A DNA stretch of 44,303 nt from NCBI GenBank assembly GCA_004802725.1, contig SGPM01000230.1, positions 1 through 44,303 of the forward strand, read 5' to 3'. Positions 9,802 to 20,942 of this stretch are shown here, one piece after another (the first letter of the stretch is position 1; each line of letters opens with the position of its first letter). A model generated the notes under the pieces. The model saw nothing but the letters and a program-made list of their open reading frames with translations, had not been told where the DNA came from and searched no databases. This DNA is from Antrodiella citrinella. Taxonomy: Eukaryota > Basidiomycota > Agaricomycetes > Polyporales > Steccherinaceae. A program made the position numbers and the translations under genes.

Positions 9802-12800
9802 ATGTCCAAGCCTACTATCCTGCAATCTCTACTAGGAAAACCCTCTCAGTCTTACTATTTTCCGCCAGCGAGAGAGTACCATTCGACCAAGCATGACCTC
9901 CTCCGAGCTGTCTCGCCTACGAGTGCGAGCGACCTCGGCCCCTCTACTCAGCCCTTCCACGTCGCTGCTGGCTTCCCCACCACAACGGCCCACGACGAGC
10001 GGGAGTCGTTCTTCTCGGCCTCGCCGTCCACGACACACACGCTGCAACGCTCGCCATCCCCGAGCGCTGTTTCCCCGCGAAGCTCCGACGAGAGGGTGAG
10101 TACCACGTTGAGGTTTAGCATTCGTTCCGAACATTTCCCATTCGATATCCATATCTCTTTCGCGAGCGTTTGATCCTCTCAGTTTCTTATCGCTCTCTTG
10201 TTTCGCGTAGGATGCGATGGTCCCTCGAAGCTCGTCATCCCACCGCCCCACTCCCATCTCACTCCCGCCACCACAACCTCCTGTCCCCAACCGCTCACAT
10301 GCCGTCCGCCCAGCCCTCGGTCCCGCGTTGCGCACCCGCAATCTGAACAGCAGTCCCAGTGGCCTCGACGACGTTGCCTCCTCTGACGGCGACGACGACG
10401 ACGACGACGACGAAGATCTCTTCTACACCCCCAGGTCCTCCTTTCGTTCATCACCGCGCACATCACATACCTCTGCAAACATGATCGTTGATCCCAAGGC
10501 CCTCATGTCTGCCCTCCTTCCTGGTTCGCCTCTGAGGCCTTCCGAGGACAGACACTCGCGCGAGTCCTCCCAGTCGTCCCTCTCGTCTGTCGCATCCTCC
10601 ACGACCTCAGACGCAGATTCCGCAACGTCTTCACGTGCTACCACTTCCACTCGCACCACCAGCCCCCTCAACTCTGACGGGGGCAATCGGAGGCTGGGGC
10701 GCGTTATCACAACAGAGGTCGAAACCATCACCATATCTTCATCCAAGGTACACAAAATTCACGACCCCAACAGTATTGCTGTCAATGGCGCTCGGACGCG
10801 GCCGCGGTCATCCTACAACACTCCTAGCGACAATAGCAGCCGAAACGAAACTGATGTGCGTCGCGCAACCTATACGGACGAAGACTGGGCCAAAGACGTG
10901 CGGTGGCTGTCACCCCCATCACCCACCACCTCCTCACATCGGAGAGCCAATTCCGTCGACTCTTCGACGTCGTCGACGACGCGTGCATATCGGTCTTCGC
11001 GTCCTCAGGCAATGTATCCACCTCAGTCCAAGTCTGCTGAGCGACGGCGCTCTTCCGCTGGACGTTCTCGCGGGAGCAGGAGCAGCAGGGGACGTATGTC
11101 GGCACTTGTGGAAGAAAACGAGAGCGACTACACAGACGCCACACCCGGCGAAAGTTCCACAGAAATTAGCCGTCCCCCGTCCCCTTCACAAGCACACCCT
11201 ACACCGGGACCATCTCGACGCTCCGAAGATGCAAGTTTCAAGGGAGCATCACCTCCGCGAACATCAGTGACGAGATCAAAATCAGCGCGATCTTCACGCT
11301 CACATTCAAGCGTACGACCCTCAGGATCTATCAAGCGGACTGGATCGCTGGAACAAATAGACCAGTTAGAGCATACAGAGGTGGACATTGAAGCACTCGA
11401 AGCATTAGAATCACCTGACGAACGAGTACAGGCATATGCGCGAGCACATCGTCGTTCATACTCACATACGCGTCCTCTTTCCCGTTCGCTTACCCTGAGT
11501 CGACCACACCCCTCATCAAGTCCCTCCGATCCTTCCGTTTACGCAAAGACACTGCCCACACACTCACTCCCGACGCCTCATGTGTCTTCCGTTACATCCC
11601 CTACCAATGGGTACACAGGTCTTACTATGGCACATGCGGGGTACGTTGGCAAGGGCAAGATGATCAGCGATGGGAAGGTAGACTTGGTGAAGTCAGGTGT
11701 AGCGCAAAGTACAATGGCTACTGTTGAGGTGGTGCTTGGTGCAGCTCGGCCTGGTGTCGCGACCCCTTCGAAAAAGAAACGCAGGACGTTGACTATACCG
11801 TTCAAATTGTTTGGCAAGAAGGGAAGACGAGAAGGGCTCACACCTGGTCACTTACTACAGGAGCTGCCTCTCCCTGTCGCCTTCACTGCGCACCTGCCTC
11901 CTCCCTCGTCTGTCCCTTCGTCACATGTCCTCATCCAAGTGTTTGCTGTTGGATTGGACGGGTTTGATTCGTGGTGCGTTCATGACAAAGTAGGCTTTGA
12001 CAGGGCGAAGGCTGGTGGAAATGGATTTATACCGGGGAGAAGCATTGTCGGAAGGGCTATCGAGTGCGGGTGGGAGGTCAAATCGGATATATGCAAGAAG
12101 GGTGATTGGGTGATTGGCTTGCTGGAATTAAAGAAGGTATGCTCGCCCGACCACGATCGTTTTATTATTATCACTAATGACTTCGACGATCACAGTCAGG
12201 CGCTCTGTCTGAGTTCGTCGTGCTCGAACGGCATCGACTTCATCGTGCTCCACAGCCGCGTTCTCGTCCAACGACTCTTTTTCCGTCCGCTGCCAACCGC
12301 CGCTCTCACGTCCGGTCGATGTCTCTGCCTTCCCACTTGCACACTCTTCCATCTATCAACAACATACCAGTCGGCACGTATAACCTTTCCATCGAGGAGA
12401 TGGCTCTTCTTCCCTTGAGTGCTCTCATGGCGCATCGCGCTGTCCGGACTCTGGCAGATGTCATCGTTTCTACTAGGTCCCCGCACATCCCTGTCAGCAG
12501 CGACGTCGGTACTGGATCGACGGCATTGATTTTGCTCGGCCATGACGGACCTGGCTCTATGGCGGTGCAAATGCTCAGCAAGCGAGGTGTCACTGTTGTT
12601 GCGCAGGTTCCTTTGTCTGCTGTTCGGTCTCGCAAATCTGCAGATGAAGAGGAGTGGACGGACGTCGGAGAGACTTTTCAGGCTAATAGGAACGGGAACG
12701 CAGCTGGATCTTCTTCGCGGCCCAATGGCTCGGCCAAGCATACCCAGGCTAGGGAGTCAAGAATTGAAGCACGTCTAAGGGCATGGGGCGCACATGAGGT

Positions 12801-13452
12801 TTGCATTGGCGATCCATTGGAGGTCATAGAACGTCTAGCCGTGGACGGACGGGCCTTCGATGCTGTTATAGATACAGTCGGTGGAGCAGACATCTGGCTC
12901 GCGTCGCAAACCCTTCTCTTGGCGGTCTCTCAGTCTGGCGGCAACAACCATTCGTCGCACACGCAGTTCACTACACTTGTAGGCGACAACCCGGCGAAAC
13001 TCATACCGTCGGCCCAGGACAATCTTCGCTCTGGCTTCCGTTCTATTCGTCGCGCTATCACTGTTCCAATGACTGAGACGGAGGATAGCAAAAAGCAGCA
13101 GGCGTCTCCGAGCAAGAGCAGTACGACGTCCTTGCCACTGATGCGCAAGCAGAGTGTAAGATCTGCGTCAAAGGCCAGAACCGTCACTGTCAAGCGGACA
13201 GTGGGGTATGCCTGGGTCAGCGCTGCTGCGGATGTGGACTATGAGGGGGAGGATATCAGGGATGCGCTGGGTTCAGTTGTGGGCATGGTTGAGGAGGGTT
13301 GGATACGACCTTGGATAGGCGACGAGGAGGACTTGGACGATACACGAGTGGTCCCCTTCGAACGCTCACCGGAAGTGTTCAGGAGGGACGACAAGGGACC
13401 TGTTGGCCTCCTCGAGGATGGGGGGACTTGCGTCGTCAAGATTGTTTCATGA
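9802..13452 (+). CDS. Ser-rich disordered region fused to a GroES/MDR-type oxidoreductase domain
   Basis: Three exons, 9802-10095, 10211-12136 and 12196-13452 (all phase 0), giving 1158 residues. Residues 1 to about 590 are low-complexity Ser/Arg/Thr/Pro-rich, with a seven-Asp run encoded by a GAC repeat near 10391-10413. A basic patch (KKKRRTLTIPFKLFGKKGRR) precedes the enzyme part. That part starts with a GroES-like fold (VLIQVFAVGLDGFDSW, GFIPGRSIVGRAIECGWEV, KGDWVIGLLE) and continues in a Rossmann half (LILLGHDGPGSMAVQMLSKRG, FDAVIDTVGGADIW). Zinc ligands of alcohol dehydrogenases are not evident, so it belongs with zinc-free quinone-oxidoreductase-like MDR proteins. The Rossmann half holds a polar insertion of roughly 55 residues. 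The substrate is unknown. Confidence 0.85.
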
Positions 13453-13939
13453 CACCAAGTCCCAGACAAACTTTGTCGCAAAAACACCATGGTCTTTGTG
13501 CTGATTTTATTTAGTTCGTAATGCGTCTTTTTTCGAACACGTCCCCGCCATACCACATCTATTATGCGGAGGATTTACTGAATTGTATTATATGGACAGG
13601 ATGGAACACTCGTAGCACACATACACGTTATTCGGACGAGCATAGACATTAGAAGACAATTACCTTGAAATACGTTAGTCACCAGCAATACAGACATATG
13701 TATCTAAGCTTCGCTACGTACCCCAGATGCATAAGAGGATGGTAAGGTAATGAAAGCCCGTGTCTACTACTTCATCTGCGGTTGGGCAGAATTATACTCT
13801 ACTGGCTTTGGAGATTCTGACACCACGTCTTCAACTCATCCTCCTCCTCGTTGGTCTTGGAGGGAGCACGAAGTGAATAGAACATTTATTATCATTGTGA
13901 GGTTACATACATACGGTGAGGCAGTACACCTACCGAAGA
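13453..13939. other. intergenic, 3' region of the MDR-fusion gene
   Basis: Contains the expected 3' UTR of the plus-strand gene. A minus-strand stretch around 13800-13860 reads EEEDELKTWCQNLQSQ then stop and could be a terminal exon, but I could not join it in phase to the exon at 13944-14030 without breaking the upstream exon's frame. Confidence 0.35.
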
Positions 13940-14128
13940 CTACCTTTTCACTTGCAACTGGTGCATACGACGCCGACATGCAGGCTGCAGCGTTTTGAGG
14001 CCATCGTAGGGGTTTCCGACGACCTTGCCGCTAAAAGTCCCGAAATTAGTATCATTCGTTCTCACGTACCTCAACACGCGCAGTAACTTGAGGTCTTCAT
14101 GCAGGCAGGCAAAGAGGTCTTGAGACAT
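13940..14128 (-). CDS. possible tiny gene or missed exons, uncertain
   Basis: A reading with exons 14070-14128 and 13940-14030 gives 49 residues beginning MSQDLFACLHEDLKLLRVL. They are joined by a 39-nt intron with donor GTACGT, a branch-like ATACTAAT and acceptor TAG. The intron signals are good, which is why it is listed. The peptide matches no family I know. It lies 3' of the Tra2-like gene and could instead be an unusual 3' UTR exon of that gene. Confidence 0.25.
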   Translation of the reverse strand: MSQDLFACLHEDLKLLRVLRYVRTNDTNFGTFSGKVVGNPYDGLKTLQPACRRRMHQLQVKR

Positions 14129-14405
14129 TGACTCCGCGAAACTTGCAAGCTTGCCACACATTCATAGACGCAACGAGATTACATGACTATTTGAGGCGGT
14201 ACGAAAGCAGACTTGACAACTTGTGGGGTTTTGTGCTATTGGGTCCAGACTTGAAGTCTTCTAGCATAAAAGAGACAACATTTGAGGCGCAAGAGAATTT
14301 GCCAACGAGGAACGTTCTGTACATTGACCACATTTTGAGGAGGAATGCTTCAGCGAGAGCGGTACCATGCTAAGATCCTCTGAACGAAAACGCGAGCAAA
14401 ACAAA

Positions 14406-15513
14406 TTAGGACCAACGGGGCTCAGCGCCGCCAGCGGTAGCACCTGTAGTCGAAGGAGGGTCAAAGTCACGACCACCGCGAGCTGGGCTACTGCCACGAG
14501 GAGGGCTTCTGGAGTAGCTTCTGCGCCTACGATAGTCAGGAGAGTAGCGACCTCCGCCACCACGAGCAGGCGGGGGACTGCGACGATCTCTCCAGTCACG
14601 ATTGTCCCTTCCGTAATGGTCACGATCTCTGTCGTCTCGGTCATGGCGACGGGAGTATGGATCGCGGTCACGACGGTCGCGGTAATAGTCGTCCCGGTCG
14701 TCCCCCCTGTAGTCACGGCCGCTACCGCTACCGCTGTATGTATCCCGACCACGGCGGCGACGGTGACCCATGTATTCACCTGGAGTCGGTGCATGAGGCC
14801 TATCAGTCACGGAATAATCCACGCGAATACGACGTCCGTTCAACTCCTACAACGCCGTTAAATAAGGTGTTTTCGGCGTCAGGATAGCAGAGAAATACTC
14901 ACAACACCATTCAGTTCCTTGATGCATCGAGATGCTTCGTCAACAGTGGTCATGGAGATGAAACCAAATCCGCGAGAGCGGTCGGACTGAGAACAGGGGA
15001 GTCAGCGCCACGTCTGAAGACGAGAATGGGGAGCACGTACGCGCTGGTCATAGACAATGGTGACTTTGTCTACCTGACCAAAACGGTTGAACTCTTCTTC
15101 AAGGTCGCGTTCGGTTGTACGGATACTGAGACCGAACACGCCCAACACACTGGACGGATTGGGCGCCTGCTTCGCCTGGTCAGCTTCTCAATAGCGAGAA
15201 AAACAAGGCATTAGAACTAACTATGGGTGCATGAGGAGGTCTCCTAGGAGCGGGGGACCTACGATAAGATGAGTCCCCGCCGTTGGCTCTAGCGGGGCTG
15301 CGAGAACGAGAACGACCACGAGGAGGAGGAGGGTCTCTCTCAGCTGGTGTGGCGGCTGCTGCTGGTGCTGCTGCGGGAGGAACGGGCTCCGTGTACGCCT
15401 CTGTGTAGGGATCAACGGGGGGATTGGCACTGTCTCCGTACTAGAAAGCGGAAGAATATAAAGTCAGAAGAGAGTGGAGGAGAGGAGTGCAGTAATGCAG
15501 TACTTACCATCAT
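14406..15513 (-). CDS. tra2: Tra2-like RNA-binding splicing factor (RRM plus RS/RGG regions)
   Basis: Exons 15508-15513, 15263-15440, 15041-15186, 14903-14986 and 14406-14846 give 284 residues. The order is a short N-terminal RS-type region ([12 protein letters not shown]), then one RRM at about residues 75-150 with RNP2 VLGVFGLSI and RNP1 SRGFGFISM, then [13 protein letters not shown] long C-terminal tail rich in RD/RDRD and SYSRSPPR follows. This arrangement (RS-RRM-RS) is that of Tra2-type SR proteins, which bind purine-rich exonic enhancers in the nucleus. The first coding exon is just ATGATG. The splice between exons 2 and 3 was chosen by phase (donor GTAGGT, acceptor GAG) and is the least certain join. 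Confidence 0.8.
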
Positions 15514-15743
15514 GGTGGTTGAAGCAAGAGCGTGTGTTTGGCCGTGTTTGTGTTCAACCGCGTCGTGTTTGAGCTCTCACCGGCGTCTGAGGATCGTGGG
15601 AACATTCACGTGCTTCACTCCACGTGAGCGAAACCTTATCTCTTGCTCTTGTACAGTTCTTCAGCCACCCCCGCCGCGCCTGCCATTCCTGGTCACGGCG
15701 TTCTCGACGAGCTAAACGACGACCTCCGCCCCCGACTGCCGCA
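15514..15743. promoter_or_regulatory. divergent promoter tra2/RPL18 with two CACGTG boxes
   Basis: Within the 230 bp between the two start codons there are two perfect CACGTG palindromes, at 15607-15612 and 15621-15626, with start points 14 bp apart. CACGTG is the core site of bHLH factors such as Cbf1. Which gene they serve is not determinable here. Confidence 0.55.
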
Positions 15744-16521
15744 ATGGTGAGCACATCCTTTGGCACATCGCTCCCCTCTCATATTTACATTGTTGTCCGT
15801 AGGGTATCGACATCAAGGACCACCACGTCAAGAAGGGCGCACGCACCGCCCCCAAGAGCGAGGATCCTTACCTCCTCTTGCTCGTCAAGGTACGAACCAT
15901 TTCCGCTTCTACCTCGCAGAACACTCATTGTTTCGTTGTAGCTCTACCGTTTCCTTGCTCGTCGTACTGACTCTGCCTTCAACAAGGTCATTATTGATCT
16001 CAACTTTCAATGTCTTGCATTCGCTTATTCTTCATACAGGCGATTCTCCACCGACTCTTCCTTTCCAAGATCAACCGCCCTCCGATCTCCCTCTCTCGCA
16101 TTGTCAAGGAGACCTCAAGCGCCTCTGACCGTGATTCCAAGGTCATTGTCGTTGTTGGTACCGTTACCGATGACGTCCGTCTGCTCGAGATCCCCAAGCT
16201 CTCCGTAGCTGCTCTCCGTTTCACCACCGCCGCCCGTGAGCGCATCCTCAAGGCCGGTGGTGAGACTTTGACTCTCGACCAGCTTGCCACCCGTGCACCC
16301 ACCGGTTCCAACACCATTTTGTTGCGAGGGAAGAGGAACACCCGTGAGGCTAACAAGCACTTCGGTATGGGTCCTCACAAGCACAAAAAGCCCTACACCT
16401 TGTCCAAGGGCCGCAAGGTACATTTTTTGAGCTTCTTGTGTGGCGTGTTTATCTCATTCTCTTGCGTCTTCAGTTCGAGCGGGCTCGTGGTCGCCGAAAA
16501 TCTCGTGGCTTCAAGGTCTAA
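15744..16521 (+). CDS. RPL18: 60S ribosomal protein eL18
   Basis: Exons 15744-15746 (the ATG alone), 15803-15889, 15942-15986, 16040-16417 and 16474-16521, giving 186 residues, the usual eL18 length. Clear family sequence includes [11 protein letters not shown], the [13 protein letters not shown] segment, [18 protein letters not shown], and the basic C-terminus [15 protein letters not shown]. It is a structural component of the large cytosolic ribosomal subunit. The coding sequence is interrupted straight after the start codon. The third intron uses a weak GTCATT donor, but the resulting [13 protein letters not shown] join fits the family exactly. Confidence 0.95.
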
Positions 16522-16922
16522 GGACTTTGGAAAAATTCTATTGGTGGTTTATGCTGTACTGGGCATACATTCAGGCCATCGCGGGTTGATCATCGATGTA
16601 TGCCCCATGAGTCCAATCCTATACGATTACCGTCCTCTCCACCCCATTGCCCATGTACCATCCTTTTGATAATCGTATGAGTATGCCATCTCGGAAACAT
16701 TGCAAGCAGTCTACTACGTCAGCAAAACAATCATATTGGCGTTGTGCATTCGTACACCAGTGACGAAGTCATTGTTCTATAATGCGGGATTGTTATATCG
16801 TTGTAAGGTAAGTGTGGTAGGTAATTTGATTCTGAAAGCGCATATGGAACATTGGAAGAAGATGAGTAGTTCAACTATAGAATAACTAGTGACACAAAAC
16901 ACTGCAGCAACACAAAGTCATA
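16522..16922. other. convergent intergenic region with a hairpin
   Basis: Shared 3' region of RPL18 (+) and the Pho80-type cyclin (-). It contains a perfect 10-bp inverted repeat, GGGCATACAT at 16561-16570 and ATGTATGCCC at 16596-16605, about 40 nt past the RPL18 stop. No gene is supported. Confidence 0.5.
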
Positions 16923-18376
16923 TCAAGGACTCCTCATGCGATAGTCCACACCCGATGCCGTCTCTGACACGGCTGTGCCTACGTCCCGTTCATCCCAGCC
17001 CCGATCTCCGTCGTCCGGGTAGAGCGAATCGGAATCGCTCGTAGTGCTGTGTAGACTCATCGTTTCTGACGAGGCAGACGAGTGTGTGGGTCGAATAGTA
17101 GGCTCGTCGTCGGTGGAACCCTCAATATCTGTTTCGAACTCGCTCGCTGCATCAGATGCTGACATTCCGGACGAAGAGCTGGTCGAGCGGCGGAACGCTC
17201 GGTCAGGGCCTACTTGTGGCGTCTGAGAACCGGAGGGGTAGTGGTGACTGTCGGACGATGGCTGGCAGATATTGTCGACGAAATTCATGTACTTCGTCGG
17301 CCCAGCAGGGGACGGTTGGTTGAATGAGGAGGGATATTGCGACAGGGAAGGGAATGATGGGTCAGAGTTGTTTTCAGAAAAACGGATCAGTTGCTCTGCG
17401 TAGCTCTGCATCTCCTCAGCCGCAATCATTAACCGGAAGTCGTTCAAAAGGAGGAACTGGAGTTCCAGCTGGTTGAGTTCCCCTTGAGGAAGACCACCGA
17501 CCTGCGGCACGGGGTCTCATAAGTAACATGCCCATTTTTAGATGGGAAACGGCGTACCTTCGCATAGCGCGAGTTGGTGTAGAAAACGTCGCTGAAGAAC
17601 TTGCTCGCAACGGTGACACCTGCAATGACCAAGCGATGGATATTGTAGGAATCAATCACGAATAGCCTCCCATTCGCCTCCTTCGCCAATTTGGACATAC
17701 GGTCAAAGTATACCAACAAGGAAAGGAAGACCTCATTGCTTGCAGGACAGTACTTGAGGATGCGGATCAAGTATGCTTCGAGGGTGATGGATGGTATGTT
17801 GCGGGCGTGGAACGTTAATGACGAGGTGCTCGACAGAGCCTCTCGGGAGGCTGAAGTCAAAGTATGCCATATAGGAGGATGCGGTGCGGAGGAGCTGGGC
17901 ACACGAGATGGATATGCACTGCCAGGAAGGGAGTCTCGGCGTGAGAGGCTGTCATTGGTGGTAGCAATTTGAGTCAGGAGGGAGGCGAGGAGACGGAGCA
18001 ACTGCTGAGGGTCGTATGAATGAATATCGAGTTCAGGTTGTTTCCCTCTATGTGGGCGTGATGAATCGCTGGAGTCACCATTCGGTGGGGGAGGTATTGG
18101 TGGGTCATTGCCACGGGCAAGATGGGCAGAGCTGATGGAGGTATGTGGTTGTGCACGGCGGGGGGACGAAGTGCGTTCGCGATTGGAGGAGCGGCCAGAC
18201 GAGGAAGTTGATGAGGCGGAATGAGAAGAAGATGGAGATGAGTTAGTGGTAGTGTATGAAGAGGGTCTGCGAGTGGCTGGTCTGGATGTGCGAGCGGACG
18301 AGCTTGCAGAAGAAGGGGCGGATATGTGTGAGCAATCCACTGGCGTGTGCTGTACTGGGGGAGCCAACGCAAGCAT
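16923..18376 (-). CDS. Pho80-type cyclin (partner of a Pho85-like CDK)
   Basis: Two exons, 17558-18376 and 16923-17501, giving 465 residues. The first ~170 residues are Ser/Pro/Thr-rich. The cyclin box follows (about residues 195-310) with the family signature SITLEAYLIRILKYCPASNE, VFLSLLVYFDRMSKLA, IHRLVIAGVTVASKFFSDV, YTNSRYAK and GELNQLELQFLLLNDFRLMI. The tail is acidic and Ser-rich. Pho80/Pcl6/7-type cyclins direct a Pho85 kinase in phosphate and nutrient signalling. That role is known for the family and only inferred here. Confidence 0.88.
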
Positions 18377-18762
18377 GATGAGACGACGGGCGGGATTCTA
18401 GGACGATTCTAGGAGGAGCAATGCGAGTGGAATCAAGGGGAATCGAGGTCGGGAGGCGGGGTGGACAGAGAGTCAGACGATGGACGATCGCAGGAAAGAA
18501 AACGGGGGCGTGGATGTACGACAAAGGAGATGGCGAGGGGTGGCCAGACACAGTGGCGGTGGTGGTCGGGCGTCGGGGGTTGGCGACCCTGTACACTTTG
18601 TGAGTCGACGATGTCGGCGTCGGTGTCGGCGATGGTGCGCTGCTGCTGGCGTTAGCGTTGGCGTTGGCCGCGGCGCTGTGCTCACTCTCTCACTCAACAA
18701 GCGCTCATGCACACGTGCTCCATGTCATCAATTGTAGTACTAGTAGTAAGTATCTCGCAGTA
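18377..18762. other. upstream region of the Pho80-type cyclin, low complexity
   Basis: This gap lies between the cyclin start and the glucosidase stop, both on the minus strand. It contains GT/GC-rich simple sequence around 18605-18675 (GTCGGC and GCGTTG units) and one CACGTG near 18713. It should hold the cyclin promoter and the glucosidase 3' UTR. Confidence 0.5.
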
Positions 18763-20942
18763 CTACAGTTCTCCGTGCTCTGCTCCCCGTGCTGCTTCAA
18801 CAGGCAGACACAGTGCAGGCGTCGTCCCTGTGAATTGGTACTCGCACTTCTCCAGTTCCACCACCGTCAACAGCGCGTTCTCCGTGCCACATGTCAGCAA
18901 CAACTAACCACAATCCTACGTCAGCCACTTATCATCAACGAAGCACAGAACAAGCACGTACCTGAACACTTCTCGCCGGTCCGTTCCAGCATTTCGTGCC
19001 CGACGTGTAGTGTTGTTTGCTGTGGTCTCCAGCAGACCCCTCATTCACATCGCCCCCCTCCCAGCCGGCAAAACGTCTGTGAACAACGCAGAAGACGTGA
19101 GAACGGATTCTTCAGATGTCAATCCATGCACGAACCCGAGGCTGAACGTGGTTCCACCGTTGTTGGGCTTCTGTTTCGCTTCATCGAACAGGCACACTTC
19201 ATACGTGTAGCTGGCATGGAACATGTTAGCCAGCGCGGTCGCAGATTCGCCAGAGCACACCACTCACTCTCCAGTGTCCTTCGAGATGCATAAGTTATCC
19301 AGTTTCTTCCATTCGCCCTCGCGGCCGTACCACTCCGGACTGAAAAGTCTTTCGAGGTCTGTACGAGCGTTTCCAATCTCATCTTGCGCGAGCTTCAGAC
19401 TGTGCTCAGCATCGGTCAGAGCCTTTCGTGCGCGACCGGTGTCTATGGTGCGATCGTGAGTGCAAGTCATTCCATAGAAATAAACGATCGTACCAGCAGA
19501 TTTCTTGTCACCCGGTAACTTCAAAACGCCCATGCTATCCAAGAGCACCACAATTGCGTCGCGAGCAGCTTCGTACTGTGAGAGCAAGACATCGGGAAGA
19601 TATGACGCCACATCGAACACTACGACCAATCACTTTTTGGATTCCAAAACAGTCTCAATACACACTCACAAAGAGGTTCAGCGTCTGGTGATTCCGTGTG
19701 CCTCTCGTGTTCTAGGAGTAACGTGTCGTAATCCGTGCCCAGAAGGTCATCGAGCTGATGTTCGAGCTGGGTCTCGGTCCACGCGCCTTCCTCCAAGGGC
19801 TCTTCAGTCGTTTCCTCGTCTTCAGATGGCGATTCCTCGGCAGACTCGTCCTCGTCTTTCTTGATGTCGTTGATGTGCGGAAGTCCTGCGAAGTGCTCCC
19901 AACCGCGGACGGCTTCCAGAACTGCCATGTCTTGATAGTTGGGGTTGTATCCGGAGCGCAAGTTATCTAAAATGTCGCCTAGATTCTTTTCGCGTTGAAT
20001 ATGTTCCTGGTGAACTCTCTGAAGAGACTTCAATGCTCGGTGATGGGTCAACAACGATTGGAATAGTGCTGAAGTTAATGAATGAAGAGCGTTCCAAGGG
20101 CAAGCATCGTATAGACACTCACGAGATTTCCTCTTCTCCTCCATAGAGGCTTCGGTCAATGATTCAGCGCGATCGGCAAGGTCTGAGAGAGTCACCACGA
20201 CGATAAGCACATTGTAGACACGATTTAAGCAGACTTACCTTTCAACCGTGCGACCTCTGCCTGCTTCACGGCGACTTCCCGTTCAAGGGTCTCCACTTCT
20301 CCCTCCAATCGTTTCTTCTCCTTTTGAGCAAAGGCGACATAGGTCGAACGAATTTTGGAGCCCTGAGTGACACGGACACGATGAAAATCTGCCTATATAC
20401 TAGAGACGGTAACCTTACCGTCTTCTGCAACTTGTGTTTAGCAGCCAGTCGTGTCCGATGCTCTTCTCCAATAGACTTGCATGTATTGTTGCAGACCCCT
20501 GGCCGTTCATCAGAGCCGTCACAGCAATCCTTCTCTGATGTTGTTCAGTTCAAGCTACAAGGTGTCATTACACCTCAAGACGCACCACACAACCCATCCC
20601 CGACTCTGGAGCTTGGTATATATGCACCAATATGGCCCTCATTTCGACAGTAGAATTGGGAATTCGGACAAGCACCTGTGCCTAAGGAAGAATGCAAGGT
20701 GTGAACATGATGCGCCTTGATATGGACAAGTAGGATGCTGTACCAGGCTCGTCGCTTCCATCTGGACAATCACAGTAATCGTCGTTTACGGACGCCCAAG
20801 GTATGACTTTGGAGCTGTCGAGACAAGTCCAAGACGCGTTCTGTGCAGGTACATACTTGCTAAGGTGGGATAATGGCACGCCGTGGGTCTTGTCCAGAGA
20901 AAGAACGGAGGAAGGTAGTAATAGCAGTAGCCAGACAATCAT
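18763..20942 (-). CDS. gtb1: glucosidase II beta subunit (PRKCSH/GTB1-like), ER lumen
   Basis: Eleven exons: 20744-20942, 20586-20681, 20419-20534, 20239-20362, 20123-20182, 19670-20068, 19494-19619, 19268-19442, 19136-19210, 18962-19076 and 18763-18903, giving 541 residues. A signal peptide (MIVWLLLLLPSSVLS) is followed by two LDLa-like Cys/Asp motifs (VNDDYCDCPDGSDEPG and CEKDCCDGSDERPG). A charged coiled coil and an acidic stretch (DEDESAEESPSEDEE) come next. The C-terminal MRH domain shows YEVCLFD, CWNGPARS, CGTENA and ELEKCEY. The beta subunit retains and activates the alpha catalytic subunit that trims glucose from N-glycans in the ER. The C-terminus reads HGEL, a variant of the usual HDEL retrieval signal. 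Confidence 0.92.

Noticed and set aside
10391..10413. GAC trinucleotide run as a regulatory microsatellite
   Set aside because: It is inside the coding frame and simply encodes an Asp run.
11128..13556. Several minus-strand ORFs inside the MDR-fusion gene
   Set aside because: Complement frames of a continuous plus-strand gene with recognised domains.
14261..14861. Long open frames on both strands across the Tra2 tail (Val/Thr/Ala-rich)
   Set aside because: They are mirror frames of the repetitive RD/RS codons of the Tra2-like gene and show no independent coding features.
17974..18712. Pro/His-rich minus-strand ORFs around the Pho80-type cyclin start
   Set aside because: They overlap the Ser/Pro-rich cyclin N-terminus in another frame or its low-complexity upstream region.
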